32,352 bases of DNA from an uncultured Prevotellaceae bacterium (GCA_900316505.1 ONDH01000033.1:1-32352); one strand, 5' to 3'. Positions 1-8,542 are shown, counted from the stretch's first letter. Notes: generated by a model not told the origin, from the letters alone. Program-made: numbers and translations.

Positions 1-141
1 AATGTTACCCTCACGCCCGATGGCCGGATTGTCCGAGACGGGCTCCTTCTACGTGCCGCCGAAGCAGGGTTCGATAGATTCATTCTGATGCTGGAGGAAA
101 TGAAAGCGAAACTCGAAGAGATTTTCCACGATAACAAATAA
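1..141 (+). CDS. C-terminal end of an upstream secreted TlpA/thioredoxin-like protein (partial)
   Basis: The first 46 codons form an open frame from the window edge to a TAA at 139-141. The visible peptide begins NVTLTPDGRIVRDGLLLRA and ends in a charged helix rich in Glu and Lys (LEEMKAKLEEIF). A strand with T-P-D-G-R-I followed by a C-terminal amphipathic helix is what the end of a thioredoxin fold looks like after the cis-Pro loop. The next gene starts 12 bases later and is a TlpA-like protein, so this is probably a further member of the same operon. The catalytic part lies outside the window, so the family call is an inference from the tail and the neighbours. Confidence 0.55.
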   Translation, partial: NVTLTPDGRIVRDGLLLRAAEAGFDRFILMLEEMKAKLEEIFHDNK

Positions 142-153
142 ATTTAAATTAAT

Positions 154-1614
154 ATGAACAAGAAAACCATCATCACCATCCTGCTCGCACTCGTCGCAAT
201 GACGGGACTGGCGCAAAAGCATCTGCCTGCGTTTCAGTATTCGAAGGAACCTGCGGTGTTATGCGGACAGATTATTGGAAACAACCAGCAGATAACGGAA
301 AGTGTGCATGTCCGCTATGCCTTGAAGTACACATCGGGGATGGGAGATGCCCTCAGACAAGCAAGTGCTGCCGTGGATGCCGACGGAAGATTCAGTCTGA
401 ACCTGCCTACGGGTACAACGGTGGACTGTCATGTGGCGGTGGGGGAATGTCGCTTCATCTGCTACGTAGTGCCTGGGCAGACGGTTACGTTTACGCTCGA
501 CCTTAATAAGTTGAAAACGCAGGGGCTGGCCAATGCGCTGATGTTCGGCGGGCAGTTGGCCGACTTCAATCACGATTTGGTCTATGCCACAGAACAGGGC
601 ATCGATCCAGAGACCATCTATCGCGACATAGAAGCGAAACGCAACATGGGGCAACTAGCAAACGAATTGCCCGAGAAGAGCGAGCAGGGGTACTTCCATT
701 ATCTGGACTCTACTTACCAACGTGTTAATGAACTGATAGACAACGACAGGGAAATAGGCCAAGCCTATCGTGAGTTTGCAAAGGCCGTCAACCGCTATGA
801 ATGGGGAGCGATGATGCCCTTCTGTGGCCAGTCCATCCAATATGCGGGCATTGATACGGACGAGGCGTATGATGCTTTCGAAGCACGACTGAAACAGCGT
901 TTGGAGGTTTATATGAAGGATGACCCTTGGGCCAATCCCGTGCTCTGCTATGTTATGTGGAGTATGCCCGACACTTTCGTTGATTCGTATGTCAGTCAGC
1001 CCGTAAAGCTACCGGCAGAGTACCAGCAGTGTCATCTGGCCTCAAAGTTCCTGGAACAAATGGGAGCGCAGAGATTTCTGCTTACTGAGGCACAGAAAGA
1101 CAGCGTGCTGACATTCTTGCCAGAACTGGCTCAGGATGTGTTGGACTATAACGAGCGGATGGAGCGGGAACTCTCGTTCGTCAGCGAGCAGGGGATGTCC
1201 CGCGTTTGTACCTTGTCTGACAATGCAGATGATATTCTTGCCACTATTCTGAAACCTTATAATGGGAAGCCCGTATTGTTGGACCTCTGGGAAACCACCT
1301 GTGGCCCGTGCCGATTAGCCTTCAAGGATATGCACGATAAAAAGAAAGAACTTGCCGACCGCATCCACTTCGTCAACATCGCCAGCGAAAACTCAGACCT
1401 CTCCACCTGGCAGCGTCTTATTCCCAACTACATCGGCGACCACTACCGCTTGACCAAGCAGCAACTTCAGTCTCTGCACAGCCAGCTTCCATGTAATACA
1501 AGCGGCGTACCCATTTGGGTTCTCATCAATGCCGACGGCACCATCCACCACGCATTCACTGGCTGGAGGAATGTTGACGACATGATGAAGGAAATCAATC
1601 AGGTGTTGCAATAA
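154..1614 (+). CDS. Secreted TlpA-like thioredoxin-fold protein
   Basis: A 486-residue protein with a signal peptide (MNKKTIIT, then a hydrophobic run ending TGLAQ). The long middle region, roughly residues 30-350, has no domain I recognise beyond beta-rich sequence typical of the N-terminal part of Bacteroidales TlpA proteins. The C-terminal ~120 residues are a thioredoxin fold with a C-G-P-C site at C383/C386, a cis-Pro loop near SGVPIWVLINADG and a final helix. The residue before the first active-site cysteine is Thr (ETTCGPC) rather than the usual Trp, which may alter redox potential. It probably acts as a thiol-disulfide reductase in the periplasm or on the cell surface. It is 12 bases after the previous gene and 24 before the next, consistent with an operon of paralogues. 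The ATG at 154 gives a clean signal peptide. Substrate unknown. Confidence 0.85.
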   Translation: MNKKTIITILLALVAMTGLAQKHLPAFQYSKEPAVLCGQIIGNNQQITESVHVRYALKYTSGMGDALRQASAAVDADGRFSLNLPTGTTVDCHVAVGECRFICYVVPGQTVTFTLDLNKLKTQGLANALMFGGQLADFNHDLVYATEQGIDPETIYRDIEAKRNMGQLANELPEKSEQGYFHYLDSTYQRVNELIDNDREIGQAYREFAKAVNRYEWGAMMPFCGQSIQYAGIDTDEAYDAFEARLKQRLEVYMKDDPWANPVLCYVMWSMPDTFVDSYVSQPVKLPAEYQQCHLASKFLEQMGAQRFLLTEAQKDSVLTFLPELAQDVLDYNERMERELSFVSEQGMSRVCTLSDNADDILATILKPYNGKPVLLDLWETTCGPCRLAFKDMHDKKKELADRIHFVNIASENSDLSTWQRLIPNYIGDHYRLTKQQLQSLHSQLPCNTSGVPIWVLINADGTIHHAFTGWRNVDDMMKEINQVLQ

Positions 1615-1638
1615 AAACAATAATGCGGACAAACCGAA

Positions 1639-2937
1639 ATGAATATGAACAAGAAATCCATCATCACCATCCTGTTCGCCCTCGTTGCAATGGCGGGGCA
1701 GGCACAAGTGAAATGCCACATTGAAGGCAAGTTTGTTGATAACAAATGGGGCGATGAAGTCGTCATCTGCAAGATGGGGACAGACCTGCGCGTCAATGAT
1801 GCACCAGAATGGCACCACAAGGCCGTGAATGGTCGCTTCGAGTGCGACATTGAAACGGATGTTCCTGAAATGTACGAGGTCATACCCTATAAACAGTATG
1901 TAGAGACCGCAAGTTATTATTATGGATGGTTCCTTGTGGAGAACGGAACGGTAAGGATAGAAATCTACGGCGACAAGTCTCCAAAGATAGAGAGTACAGG
2001 CGACGAAGGCCGATTGCATCAAGCGATGGATAGCGTTGCAGGTGTTCGTTTCCGTAACGAAATGGAGAGGATAAACCGCGAATTGGAGGAGCACAAAGAA
2101 AAATACTTCAAGCCCGAATTTCTGTCACTCATGCAGATAGCGGAGAATCTTGACAGAGAGAGTCTGCCCAAGGCATACGTTGACAGCATTGAGCATGTAA
2201 TGGATTTCTACTATGACAACGAACGCGAGAGTTACACAGATGAAGGTTGGCAGTTGTTCCAGCGTGCCAATAGTTTAGATAGTCTCACCTATCCGTTCCG
2301 GTCAGAATACTATGCCGAACATCCCATGCTGTGGGCTTATTACCACGTGTTGCAGTCTATTGAAATGCTCAAATTTGCAAACGTATACCACAATTTCGAT
2401 GCCACTCCCCATGAGCAAATGGTGGCTCTCTACGAATCAAAACTATACAATTTGTACAAGGGTCATCCCATTCACGAGCAGATTACCACAGCCCTGACAG
2501 CCCTTCGCTTTCAGCCCGGAAAGCCCTACATCGACTACAATGTCCGCAACACCGATGGCCAAATCGTTCCCATCTCTTCGCTCATCCGTGGCAAGGTGGC
2601 TCTCATCGACCTTTGGGCATCGTGGTGTGGTCCCTGCCGTCGGCACAGCAAGGCCATGATTCCCGTTTATGAGAAGTACAAAGACAAGGGCTTTACAGTC
2701 GTAGCCATCGCCCGTGAACGCAAGCGAGAGGATATGGAAAACGCAGCGAAGAAAGACGGCTATCCTTGGCAGAGTCTGTTAGAACTAAACGACGAGAACG
2801 ATGTGTGGCGCAAAAACGGAGCCGGCAATGGCGGAGGTGCCATGTTCCTCATCGACCGTGACGGCACCATTCTCTCCACCTCTACGGATGCAGAGGAACT
2901 GGAGCCAATCATCAAGAAAGCACTGAATATTGAATAA
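1639..2937 (+). CDS. Secreted TlpA-like disulfide reductase with DUF4369-like N-terminus
   Basis: A 432-residue protein with a signal peptide nearly identical to that of the preceding gene. Start codons at 1639 and 1645 are both possible (MNMNKKS); the second matches the neighbours' MNKK start. Residues ~23-130 resemble the DUF4369 domain found N-terminal to many Bacteroidales TlpA proteins. The C-terminal domain is a canonical thioredoxin fold: WASWCGPCRR with cysteines at about 330 and 333, followed by the helix YEKYKDKGFTVVAIA and a late strand FLIDRDGTI. It is expected to be a periplasmic or surface-exposed thiol-disulfide reductase. Only 3 bases separate its stop from the next, decayed paralogue. 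Unlike the upstream gene it keeps the Trp before the CxxC, so it is the most conventional of the group. Confidence 0.9.
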   Translation: MNMNKKSIITILFALVAMAGQAQVKCHIEGKFVDNKWGDEVVICKMGTDLRVNDAPEWHHKAVNGRFECDIETDVPEMYEVIPYKQYVETASYYYGWFLVENGTVRIEIYGDKSPKIESTGDEGRLHQAMDSVAGVRFRNEMERINRELEEHKEKYFKPEFLSLMQIAENLDRESLPKAYVDSIEHVMDFYYDNERESYTDEGWQLFQRANSLDSLTYPFRSEYYAEHPMLWAYYHVLQSIEMLKFANVYHNFDATPHEQMVALYESKLYNLYKGHPIHEQITTALTALRFQPGKPYIDYNVRNTDGQIVPISSLIRGKVALIDLWASWCGPCRRHSKAMIPVYEKYKDKGFTVVAIARERKREDMENAAKKDGYPWQSLLELNDENDVWRKNGAGNGGGAMFLIDRDGTILSTSTDAEELEPIIKKALNIE

Positions 2938-2940
2938 AAC

Positions 2941-3512
2941 ATGAATAAGAAAACCATCATCACCCTCCTGCTTGTGCTTGTCACGCTGACAGGATGGGCA
3001 AAGGAGAAAGCAAGAGTGTGGGAGCAGCCCACCACAGAATATGGAACCAGTTATGGCGATGGATTCTTCAACCTCGCCCTCGATGTGACGAAGGTGGAGT
3101 TGAAGGAGACGGAGACGGTGGTATATATCACGGCTATGCAGCGTTCGGACTATCCCGACTTCAGTTTTCAGTTTGTAGGAGACACCTATCTGAAGGTGGG
3201 CGAGACACGCTACTCCCTCACCTCTGCCGAGGAGTATGCCCGACTGAAAGACTATGACATTGAGTTTCTCTATTTGGCCAACAGGAGTCTCAGGAATCTT
3301 GGGAGAACGTCATCAAGGAATATAATGTGAGTGGCCCTAACGTAGCCCACTACAACCTGCCCGAAGAGCAGCAATCAGCCATCGAGCGTCACCTTGACGT
3401 TCACAGTTTCCCCACCTACAAACTCTTCAACAGTGAAGGCCATCTGCTGGACCTGGAAATAGATGCCCGCAACCTTGACGAACTGACACATCTATTAGAG
3501 CAGATGAAATAA
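2941..3512 (+). pseudogene. Decayed TlpA-like thioredoxin (internal deletion plus frameshift)
   Basis: A third paralogue starts at 2941 with the same signal-peptide type (MNKKTIIT, ending TGWAK). Frame 1 reads through an N-terminal beta domain to a TGA at 3328-3330. Near 3283-3288 the sensible reading shifts frame: frame 1 gives LANR and the other frame continues SQESWENVIKEYNV, GPNVAHYNLPEEQQ and HSFPTYKLFNSEG, which is the second half of a thioredoxin domain with its cis-Pro, to a TAA at 3510-3512. The segment that should carry the W-C-x-x-C helix is absent: the N-terminal domain (LTSAE) joins directly to EYARLKDYDIEFLYLAN. So there is both a deletion of several hundred codons relative to full-length relatives and a frameshift. 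The deletion cannot be repaired by a sequencing correction, so I call it a pseudogene. Confidence 0.8.
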
Positions 3513-3563
3513 ACCCTACTGACATAAAAGAAGGACCACCCGAACGGTTCTTCCACACCTCCC

Positions 3564-3635
3564 AAACCGACATCGACGACGTCGGTTTGCCGACATCGAC
3601 GACATCGGTTAACCGACGTCGTCGATGTCGTTTTT
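3564..3635. repeat. GACGTCG-rich palindromic repeat element, copy 1
   Basis: Three copies of a ~22-base unit lie in tandem: CCGACATCGACGACGTCGGT at 3567-3586, CCGACATCGACGACATCGGT at 3590-3609, and an inverted copy at 3611-3632 ending in a T-run (3629-3635). The first and third can pair over ~23 bases with one bulge, giving a long hairpin with the middle unit as loop. The trailing T-run means it could also act as a terminator. A second element built from the same unit is at 30148-30201. Confidence 0.8.
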
Positions 3636-3805
3636 GAGGCTGTGAAAGCACCCTTTCAGAGACTTTGCCACGAAGCCATCGGAGGCAATGCCGTAAAACC
3701 ACACAGGGCAATGAGTTTATCGGTGGAAAATTTGGCTGCTAAAGGGACTCTTCGTACCGTTGAACTGCTTTCGAAGGTACTCACGTTCGGAAAAACTCAA
3801 ATAAA

Positions 3806-3837
3806 TTTGGTTTTTCTCTCACTTAATCGTACCTTTG
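3806..3837 (+). promoter_or_regulatory. Bacteroidales-type promoter of the reductase/lipoprotein/flippase operon
   Basis: TTTG at 3806-3809 and TACCTTTG at 3830-3837 are separated by 20 bases, matching the Bacteroidota -33/-7 consensus (TTTG, TAnnTTTG). The ATG of the reductase is 23 bases downstream. This placement supports the start at 3861 over an open frame that extends upstream to 3642. The stretch 3636-3805 holds nothing I recognise. Confidence 0.8.
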
Positions 3838-3860
3838 CGACCCAGAAAACGCAAAAGATT

Positions 3861-4832
3861 ATGATATATAAGTATTGCGGACATTCGGGCGTGCAACTCC
3901 CGGTGCTGAGCCTCGGGCTTTGGCACAATTTTGGCAGTGTGGACGACTTTTCGGTGGCCACACAGATGGTGGTGAGGGCGTTCGATGCGGGCATCTGCCA
4001 CTTCGACTTGGCGAACAACTATGGGCCTGTGCCAGGGTCGGCTGAGACGAACTTCGGCAGGATTCTGAAGAACGAGTTGGCAAGCCACAGGGATGAGATG
4101 TTCATCTCGTCGAAGGCGGGGCATGAGATGTGGCCGGGGGTGTATGGCGGCAACAGCAGCAGGAAAAACCTGATGGCTTCGTGTGACCAAAGCCTGAGGC
4201 GGACGGGCTTGGAATACTTTGACATCTTCTATAGTCACCGCTACGACGGGGTGACACCCATCGAGGAGACGATGCAGGCTCTCATTGACTTGGTGCATCA
4301 GGGAAAGGCACTCTATGTGGGCATTTCGAAGTATCCGCCCGAGTTGCAGCAACGGTGCTACGACATTCTGAAAGAGGCGCATGTGCCGTGCCTGCTGAGC
4401 CAGTATCGCTGTTCGATGTTCGACCCGAAAGCCAAGATGAACAACTTCCAGATAGCAGCCGACAATGGCAGTGGCATCATCTGCTTTTCGCCCCTTGCAC
4501 AGGGCTTGCTGACGGGAAAGTACAACAATGGCATTCCCGAAGGCAGCCGTGCTGCACGGAGTACAGGTTTCTTGCAGCAGAGCCAAGTGACGCCCGAACG
4601 TGTGGAGGCTGTGAAGAAACTCGCCGTCATTGCCGAGGAGCGCGGACAGAGCATCGCCCAGATGGCACTCGCATGGGTGCTGGCAGACGAGCGTGTGACG
4701 AGCTGCATCATCGGCACCTCGTCGGTGGCACAATTGGAAAGCAACCTTGCGGCACTCGATCATCTCACCTTCAGCGAGGAAGAGCTGGAACGCATCAACA
4801 ACATCATCAACACCCCCTTACTTTGGTTTTGA
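3861..4832 (+). CDS. Aldo/keto reductase (YghZ / L-glyceraldehyde-3-phosphate reductase-like)
   Basis: A 323-residue (beta/alpha)8 NADPH-dependent reductase. With the start at 3861 the catalytic tetrad can be placed: D49 and Y54 in FDLANNYGP, K85 in ISSKAG, H126 in FYSHRYDG. The C-terminal cofactor region has FSPLAQGLLTGKY and IIGTSS. Sequence and length are closest to the YghZ group, which reduces small aldehydes such as L-glyceraldehyde 3-phosphate, methylglyoxal or related compounds. Substrate cannot be fixed from sequence. The frame is open upstream to 3642, but a promoter at 3806-3837 and the family N-terminus (YCGHSGVQLPVLSLG) favour 3861. It is the first gene of a tight operon; the next gene starts 2 bases after its stop. 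Confidence 0.9.
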   Translation: MIYKYCGHSGVQLPVLSLGLWHNFGSVDDFSVATQMVVRAFDAGICHFDLANNYGPVPGSAETNFGRILKNELASHRDEMFISSKAGHEMWPGVYGGNSSRKNLMASCDQSLRRTGLEYFDIFYSHRYDGVTPIEETMQALIDLVHQGKALYVGISKYPPELQQRCYDILKEAHVPCLLSQYRCSMFDPKAKMNNFQIAADNGSGIICFSPLAQGLLTGKYNNGIPEGSRAARSTGFLQQSQVTPERVEAVKKLAVIAEERGQSIAQMALAWVLADERVTSCIIGTSSVAQLESNLAALDHLTFSEEELERINNIINTPLLWF

Positions 4833-4834
4833 CC

Positions 4835-5371
4835 ATGAAGAAATTCACCGTACTTCTTTGTCTGCTGCTCACACTTTACGGATGCAGCGATGACGCCACC
4901 AGCACTTTCTCCAACCGTGAACATGTGTATTGTGCCTTCGACGTGTTGAGGGCAGATGTGTTGTTCAATGTGATGGGTAATTACGGACAGTTTGCCAGTA
5001 TTCGGAAACGTGCTATGGAGGGCAAAACCCAGATAGAACTCGTCAGCAGCACTGGACTTAAAGGGTATTATCCCGTTGACCAATTAAGCAATAATTTCGG
5101 GCTTGGATTGGGAGGTCTCATCGTGGGCACCAGCAACTTTGGCGAAGCCCTCTGCTACGACCTCGCTTGTCCCATCTGTGACCGCTCAGACAGACGGTTG
5201 ACGCTCACTGCCGACGGACATGCCAAATGTGCCAAATGTGGAGTCAGCTACGACCTAAACAATTACGGAGTCATTTACCAAGTACCTGAAAATGCACAAT
5301 TGAGTACACGTCGCGGACTTTACCGCTACCGAATCAACTTTAACGGACAAATTGTCAATGCCTACAACTGA
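4835..5371 (+). CDS. Lipoprotein with CxxC...CxxC zinc-ribbon (Rieske-like fold possible)
   Basis: A 178-residue protein with a lipoprotein signal peptide: MKKFTVLLCLLLTL then the lipobox YGC, lipidation at C17. Two CxxC pairs (C112/C115 in LACPIC and C132/C135 in KCAKCG) sit 16 residues apart in a beta-rich context (CYDLACP, then GVSYDLNNYG). This arrangement looks like a zinc ribbon built on a Rieske-like fold. The Rieske histidines are absent, so it should not bind an Fe-S cluster. An open frame in the same phase extends upstream to 4355 inside the reductase gene; the lipoprotein signal shows 4835 is the real start. It is 2 bases after the reductase and its last 14 bases overlap the flippase gene. 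Function unknown; co-transcription suggests an envelope role. Confidence 0.8.
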   Translation: MKKFTVLLCLLLTLYGCSDDATSTFSNREHVYCAFDVLRADVLFNVMGNYGQFASIRKRAMEGKTQIELVSSTGLKGYYPVDQLSNNFGLGLGGLIVGTSNFGEALCYDLACPICDRSDRRLTLTADGHAKCAKCGVSYDLNNYGVIYQVPENAQLSTRRGLYRYRINFNGQIVNAYN

Positions 5372-6860
5372 CCTGAAATCGAAAACGGCTCGTGGTTTCA
5401 TGTGGGGAGCCCTGAACAACGGAGCCATGCAGGTGCTGAACGCTGTGTTTGGCATCGTCTTGGCACGTAAGCTCGGCCAAGCCGACTATGGCTTGATTGG
5501 GATGCTCACCATCTTCACCCTTATTGCCAACTCCCTACAAGATAGTGGTTTCGTTACTGCTTTGACCAACAAACGCGATGCCACCCACCACGATTACAAT
5601 GCCGTCTTCTGGTTCAACATCAGTGTCAGCCTCGTCCTCTACATCCTCTTCTTCTTCTGTGCACCATTCATTGCCTACTTCTTCCATGAACCCATCCTGA
5701 CAGACCTCTCACGCTACTATTTCATCAGTTTCTTCATTGCCTCGTTCAGCATCGTGCCACGTGCCATCCTGTTCCGCCAAATCAAACAGAAAGAACTCGC
5801 CATCATGGCGATTGTTTCCTTACTTGTGTCGGGTGCTGTAGGCATCGTAATGGCATATAACGGCATGGCTTATTGGGGACTTGCCACACAGACCATCACT
5901 TTCAACCTGATGGTCAGCATCCTCAGTTGGATGCTCTCCCATTTCCGCCCCTCCTGGCAATTTAGCATGAAGCCCATCAAGGAAATGTTCCCATTTTCTT
6001 GCAAGATGCTTATCACCAGCATCATCAACCAAGTAAACAACAATATCTTCTCCCTCGTCCTCGGAAAGCTCTACACTAAGGTGGAGGTGGGCACCTATTC
6101 CCAAGCCAACAAGTGGAACACCATGGGAGCCAACACCATCACCGGCATGGTGCAAGGGGTGGCTCAGCCCACCTTTGTCGAAGTGGGTGACGACCTTGAA
6201 AGACTTCGTCGTGCCTTTTCCAAAATGCTCCGTTTCACCAGCTTCATCTCCTTCCCTCTCATGTTCGGGCTATCGCTTGTAGCACCCGAATTCATCGTCA
6301 CACTCATCAAGGAGAAGTGGTTGCCGTCCGCCCACCTCATGCAAATCCTCTGCATCGGTGGTGCCTTCCTTCCCATCGCCACTCTCTACTACAATCTCAT
6401 CATTTCACGTGGTAAGTCTGATGTTTACATGTGGAATGTGATTGCCCAAGGTTGTGCCATTTTGGGCACCATCCTGATGATTTCCACCTTGGGGAACAAT
6501 TTGGATTTTTCGCTGTTCACCTTCCACTTTTCTTTTCACAATATTGATCTGATGGTCATAGCCTATGTTGCCATCATCATTCTTTGGACAGGCATCTGGC
6601 ACCGTTTCCTTCATCAGGAGATTCGTTATCCCTTCCTCTCGGCACTGAAGGACATTCTCCCCTTTCTCCTCATTGCTGCCGCCACGATGGTCATCACTTA
6701 TTTCGCCACGTGTTGGATAGAGAACAAACCATTGCTGCTTCTCTGCCGCATCCTTCTCGCCGCCCTTCTCTACCTCGGTTCCCTTTGGCTGTTTGGTGCC
6801 AAGATTTTGCGCGAATGCATCGGCTTTTTATTCAACGCGAAGTCCAGAAACCACGAGTGA
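5358..6860 (+). CDS. Wzx-like polysaccharide flippase (MOP superfamily)
   Basis: A 500-residue integral membrane protein with about 12-14 hydrophobic helices. The N-terminus (KTARGFMWGALNNGAMQVLN, then LARKLGQADYGLIGMLTIF) is the classic start of Polysacc_synt/Wzx-type lipid-linked oligosaccharide flippases, which move undecaprenyl-linked repeat units across the inner membrane. The ATG at 5358 is preferred over an in-frame TTG at 5352; both overlap the end of the lipoprotein gene, implying translational coupling. A polar insert near residues 375-395 (NNLDFSLFTFHFSFHN) is unusual and may be a loop. No glycosyltransferases or polymerase are adjacent, so this is an orphan flippase and the cargo is unknown. 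Its 3' end overlaps trkH on the other strand by 29 bases. Confidence 0.9.
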   Translation: MPTTDLKSKTARGFMWGALNNGAMQVLNAVFGIVLARKLGQADYGLIGMLTIFTLIANSLQDSGFVTALTNKRDATHHDYNAVFWFNISVSLVLYILFFFCAPFIAYFFHEPILTDLSRYYFISFFIASFSIVPRAILFRQIKQKELAIMAIVSLLVSGAVGIVMAYNGMAYWGLATQTITFNLMVSILSWMLSHFRPSWQFSMKPIKEMFPFSCKMLITSIINQVNNNIFSLVLGKLYTKVEVGTYSQANKWNTMGANTITGMVQGVAQPTFVEVGDDLERLRRAFSKMLRFTSFISFPLMFGLSLVAPEFIVTLIKEKWLPSAHLMQILCIGGAFLPIATLYYNLIISRGKSDVYMWNVIAQGCAILGTILMISTLGNNLDFSLFTFHFSFHNIDLMVIAYVAIIILWTGIWHRFLHQEIRYPFLSALKDILPFLLIAAATMVITYFATCWIENKPLLLLCRILLAALLYLGSLWLFGAKILRECIGFLFNAKSRNHE

Positions 6861-8316
6861 AAAGGATGATGATGGGGAAAATCTCCAGACGTCCGATAAG
6901 CATGAGGAAAGAGCAGACATACTTGGCTTCAGGACTGAGAATCGCCCATGAATTTACAGGACCATAATATCCCATGCCTGGTCCCACATTGCTGATGCTT
7001 GACATGGCAATGCCAAATGCCTCATAGTAGTCGAAATTAGGGTGCACGTCGTTAGGGTCAACACCTGTGAGTGCCAGAACGAATGCACCCATAAACAAGG
7101 CACAAACAAAGAGTGCCACAAAGCCCATGAGTGTCTGCACAACCTTGGAGGGAACAATATTTCCGTTCATCCGCACCGGCGTGACTGCACGAGGATGAAG
7201 AATGTGGATGAACTCATTCTTCAGCACCCTATAGATGATGCTGAGACGCACACACTTGAAGCCGCCGCAGGTGCTTCCCGAGCAGGCACCCGCAAACATG
7301 ACAAACAAGATGACGGGCATCAATTGCACAGGCCACAACGTGTAATCCACCGTTGCCAATCCCGTGGTGGTTTGCATGGAAATGACTGTAAACAAGCTTT
7401 GGCGAAAGGCTTCTTCCAAATCATTGACAGTGTTGCACAACATCAGTACCACGGTGCATATCAGTGAAGCCCCCAACACGATGATGAGATAGGCTTTTAA
7501 TTCGGCATCAGAGAAAAACTTCTTCACCCTGCCTTTGAGAATGGTATAATATATTAATGTGTAGTTCACGCCCGAAACGAACATGAAGAAAATAAGCACA
7601 TACTCAATGGCAGGTGAATGGTAATAGTCGCCCAACAAGGCTGAATGGGTGCCGTAACCTCCCGTGGCAGTGGTACAGAGTGAATAGTTGACAGCATCGA
7701 ATACGGGCATTCCACAGAGCAGCAGCGCAAGAATGCAAAGCAGCGTCAGCATCACATAGATGCCGCCTATCCACTTAGCCGCCACCGAGATGCGCGGATG
7801 CACCTTGTCACGGAGAGGTCCTGTCGATTCTGCCGCAAAAAGTTTCACCTCACCCACACCAAAGGCTGGCAAGATGGCAATGGTGAAGAACACAATACCG
7901 ATACCCCCTATCCACTGTGTAAGGCTTCGCCAAAAGAGCAAGCCCTTAGGTATGGCATCAAGGTCATCGATGATGGTGGCTCCCGTACTGGTGAAGCCCG
8001 ACATGGTTTCAAAGAAGGCACTTGCCACATCAGGCACATGCCCGTCAAGCAGGAAGGGTATCATACCGATAAGGGTGAAGAGTGTCCACACAAAAGACAC
8101 CACGATGTATCCGTCCTTTCTGCCCATCTTCTTGCCGGCACGCCGTCCGAGCAGCACACCCACCACACCCAGCACCAATGCAAGGACAATGGCAGGAGAG
8201 AATGCCCTCGCCCCTTCTCCATATATCCAACAGACAAACTGGCACAGCATCATCAGTCCCGCCTCAATAAAGAGGAGAAATCCCATGATTTTCGCTATGA
8301 GTTTCCAGTTGACCAT
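6832..8316 (-). CDS. trkH: Potassium uptake protein TrkH
   Basis: A 494-residue Trk/Ktr/HKT-type potassium channel subunit. Four P-loops with the selectivity-filter glycine are visible in order: FTSTGAT, TTATGGYGT, TTTGLAT and SNVGPGMG. Helices of the M1-P-M2 type surround each loop. It forms the membrane pore of the Trk system, gated by the cytosolic TrkA, whose gene lies upstream in the same direction. The two are separated by 226 bases that hold repeats, so trkH may have extra regulation or simply be read through. The start is the ATG at 8316, giving MVNWKLIAKIMGF as first helix. The last 29 bases overlap the flippase gene convergently. Confidence 0.95.
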   Translation of the reverse strand: MVNWKLIAKIMGFLLFIEAGLMMLCQFVCWIYGEGARAFSPAIVLALVLGVVGVLLGRRAGKKMGRKDGYIVVSFVWTLFTLIGMIPFLLDGHVPDVASAFFETMSGFTSTGATIIDDLDAIPKGLLFWRSLTQWIGGIGIVFFTIAILPAFGVGEVKLFAAESTGPLRDKVHPRISVAAKWIGGIYVMLTLLCILALLLCGMPVFDAVNYSLCTTATGGYGTHSALLGDYYHSPAIEYVLIFFMFVSGVNYTLIYYTILKGRVKKFFSDAELKAYLIIVLGASLICTVVLMLCNTVNDLEEAFRQSLFTVISMQTTTGLATVDYTLWPVQLMPVILFVMFAGACSGSTCGGFKCVRLSIIYRVLKNEFIHILHPRAVTPVRMNGNIVPSKVVQTLMGFVALFVCALFMGAFVLALTGVDPNDVHPNFDYYEAFGIAMSSISNVGPGMGYYGPVNSWAILSPEAKYVCSFLMLIGRLEIFPIIILFTRGFWTSR

Positions 8317-8324
8317 TTGTATGA

Positions 8325-8358
8325 GGGTTGAGAGTTGAGAGTTTAGGGTTTAGAGATT
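8325..8358. repeat. GAGTTTA/GAGAGTTGA heptamer-like run
   Basis: Immediately upstream of trkH (read on the plus strand) is a run of near-repeats of the type GAGGGTTGAGAGTTGAGAG followed by TTTAGGGTTTAGAG. The same run type appears at 16946-17051 and 20596-20660, always at gene ends or promoters. The stretch 8359-8398 after it contains ACATCGTACAT, also found at 20670-20700. Confidence 0.6.
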
Positions 8359-8398
8359 CAATTCCTCATTCCTAATTGTGAAAGATACATCGTACATT

Positions 8399-8530
8399 CT
8401 TACGCCCCGCATGGTTCTCCCTCCCCCTTGGGGGTAGCGAGCGGTGAAACAGGGCAACTAAATGTTGCGCTGTCGGGAGCGACCGAAGAAAGTGCTCTTT
8501 CTGAGGACGGCAAGGGAGGGGGCTTCACTT
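8399..8530. repeat. Structured ~130-bp dispersed element, copy A
   Basis: This stretch is closely similar to 12858-12989. It contains a G/C palindrome (CCCCCTTGGGGG at 8425-8436), a hairpin at 8449-8473 with arms ACAGgGCAAC and GTTGCgCTGT around a TAAAT loop, and a small TCGG/CCGA stem after it. The outer ends (CCTCCCCCTTG and CAAGGGAGGGGG) are complementary, so the whole can fold back. It begins 13 bases beyond the trkA stop codon in the direction of transcription. A short open frame shared by both copies (MLRCRERPKKV) has no start context and different ends, so I do not call it a gene. Confidence 0.8.
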
Positions 8531-8542
8531 CTAACTCTTTCA

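Noticed and set aside
3642..3860. N-terminal extension of the aldo/keto reductase
   Set aside because: A promoter lies inside the extension and the family N-terminus begins at 3861.
3819..4763. Long minus-strand open frame opposite the aldo/keto reductase (314 codons)
   Set aside because: Sequence is Arg/His-rich with no domain, and lies wholly antisense to a clear enzyme gene.
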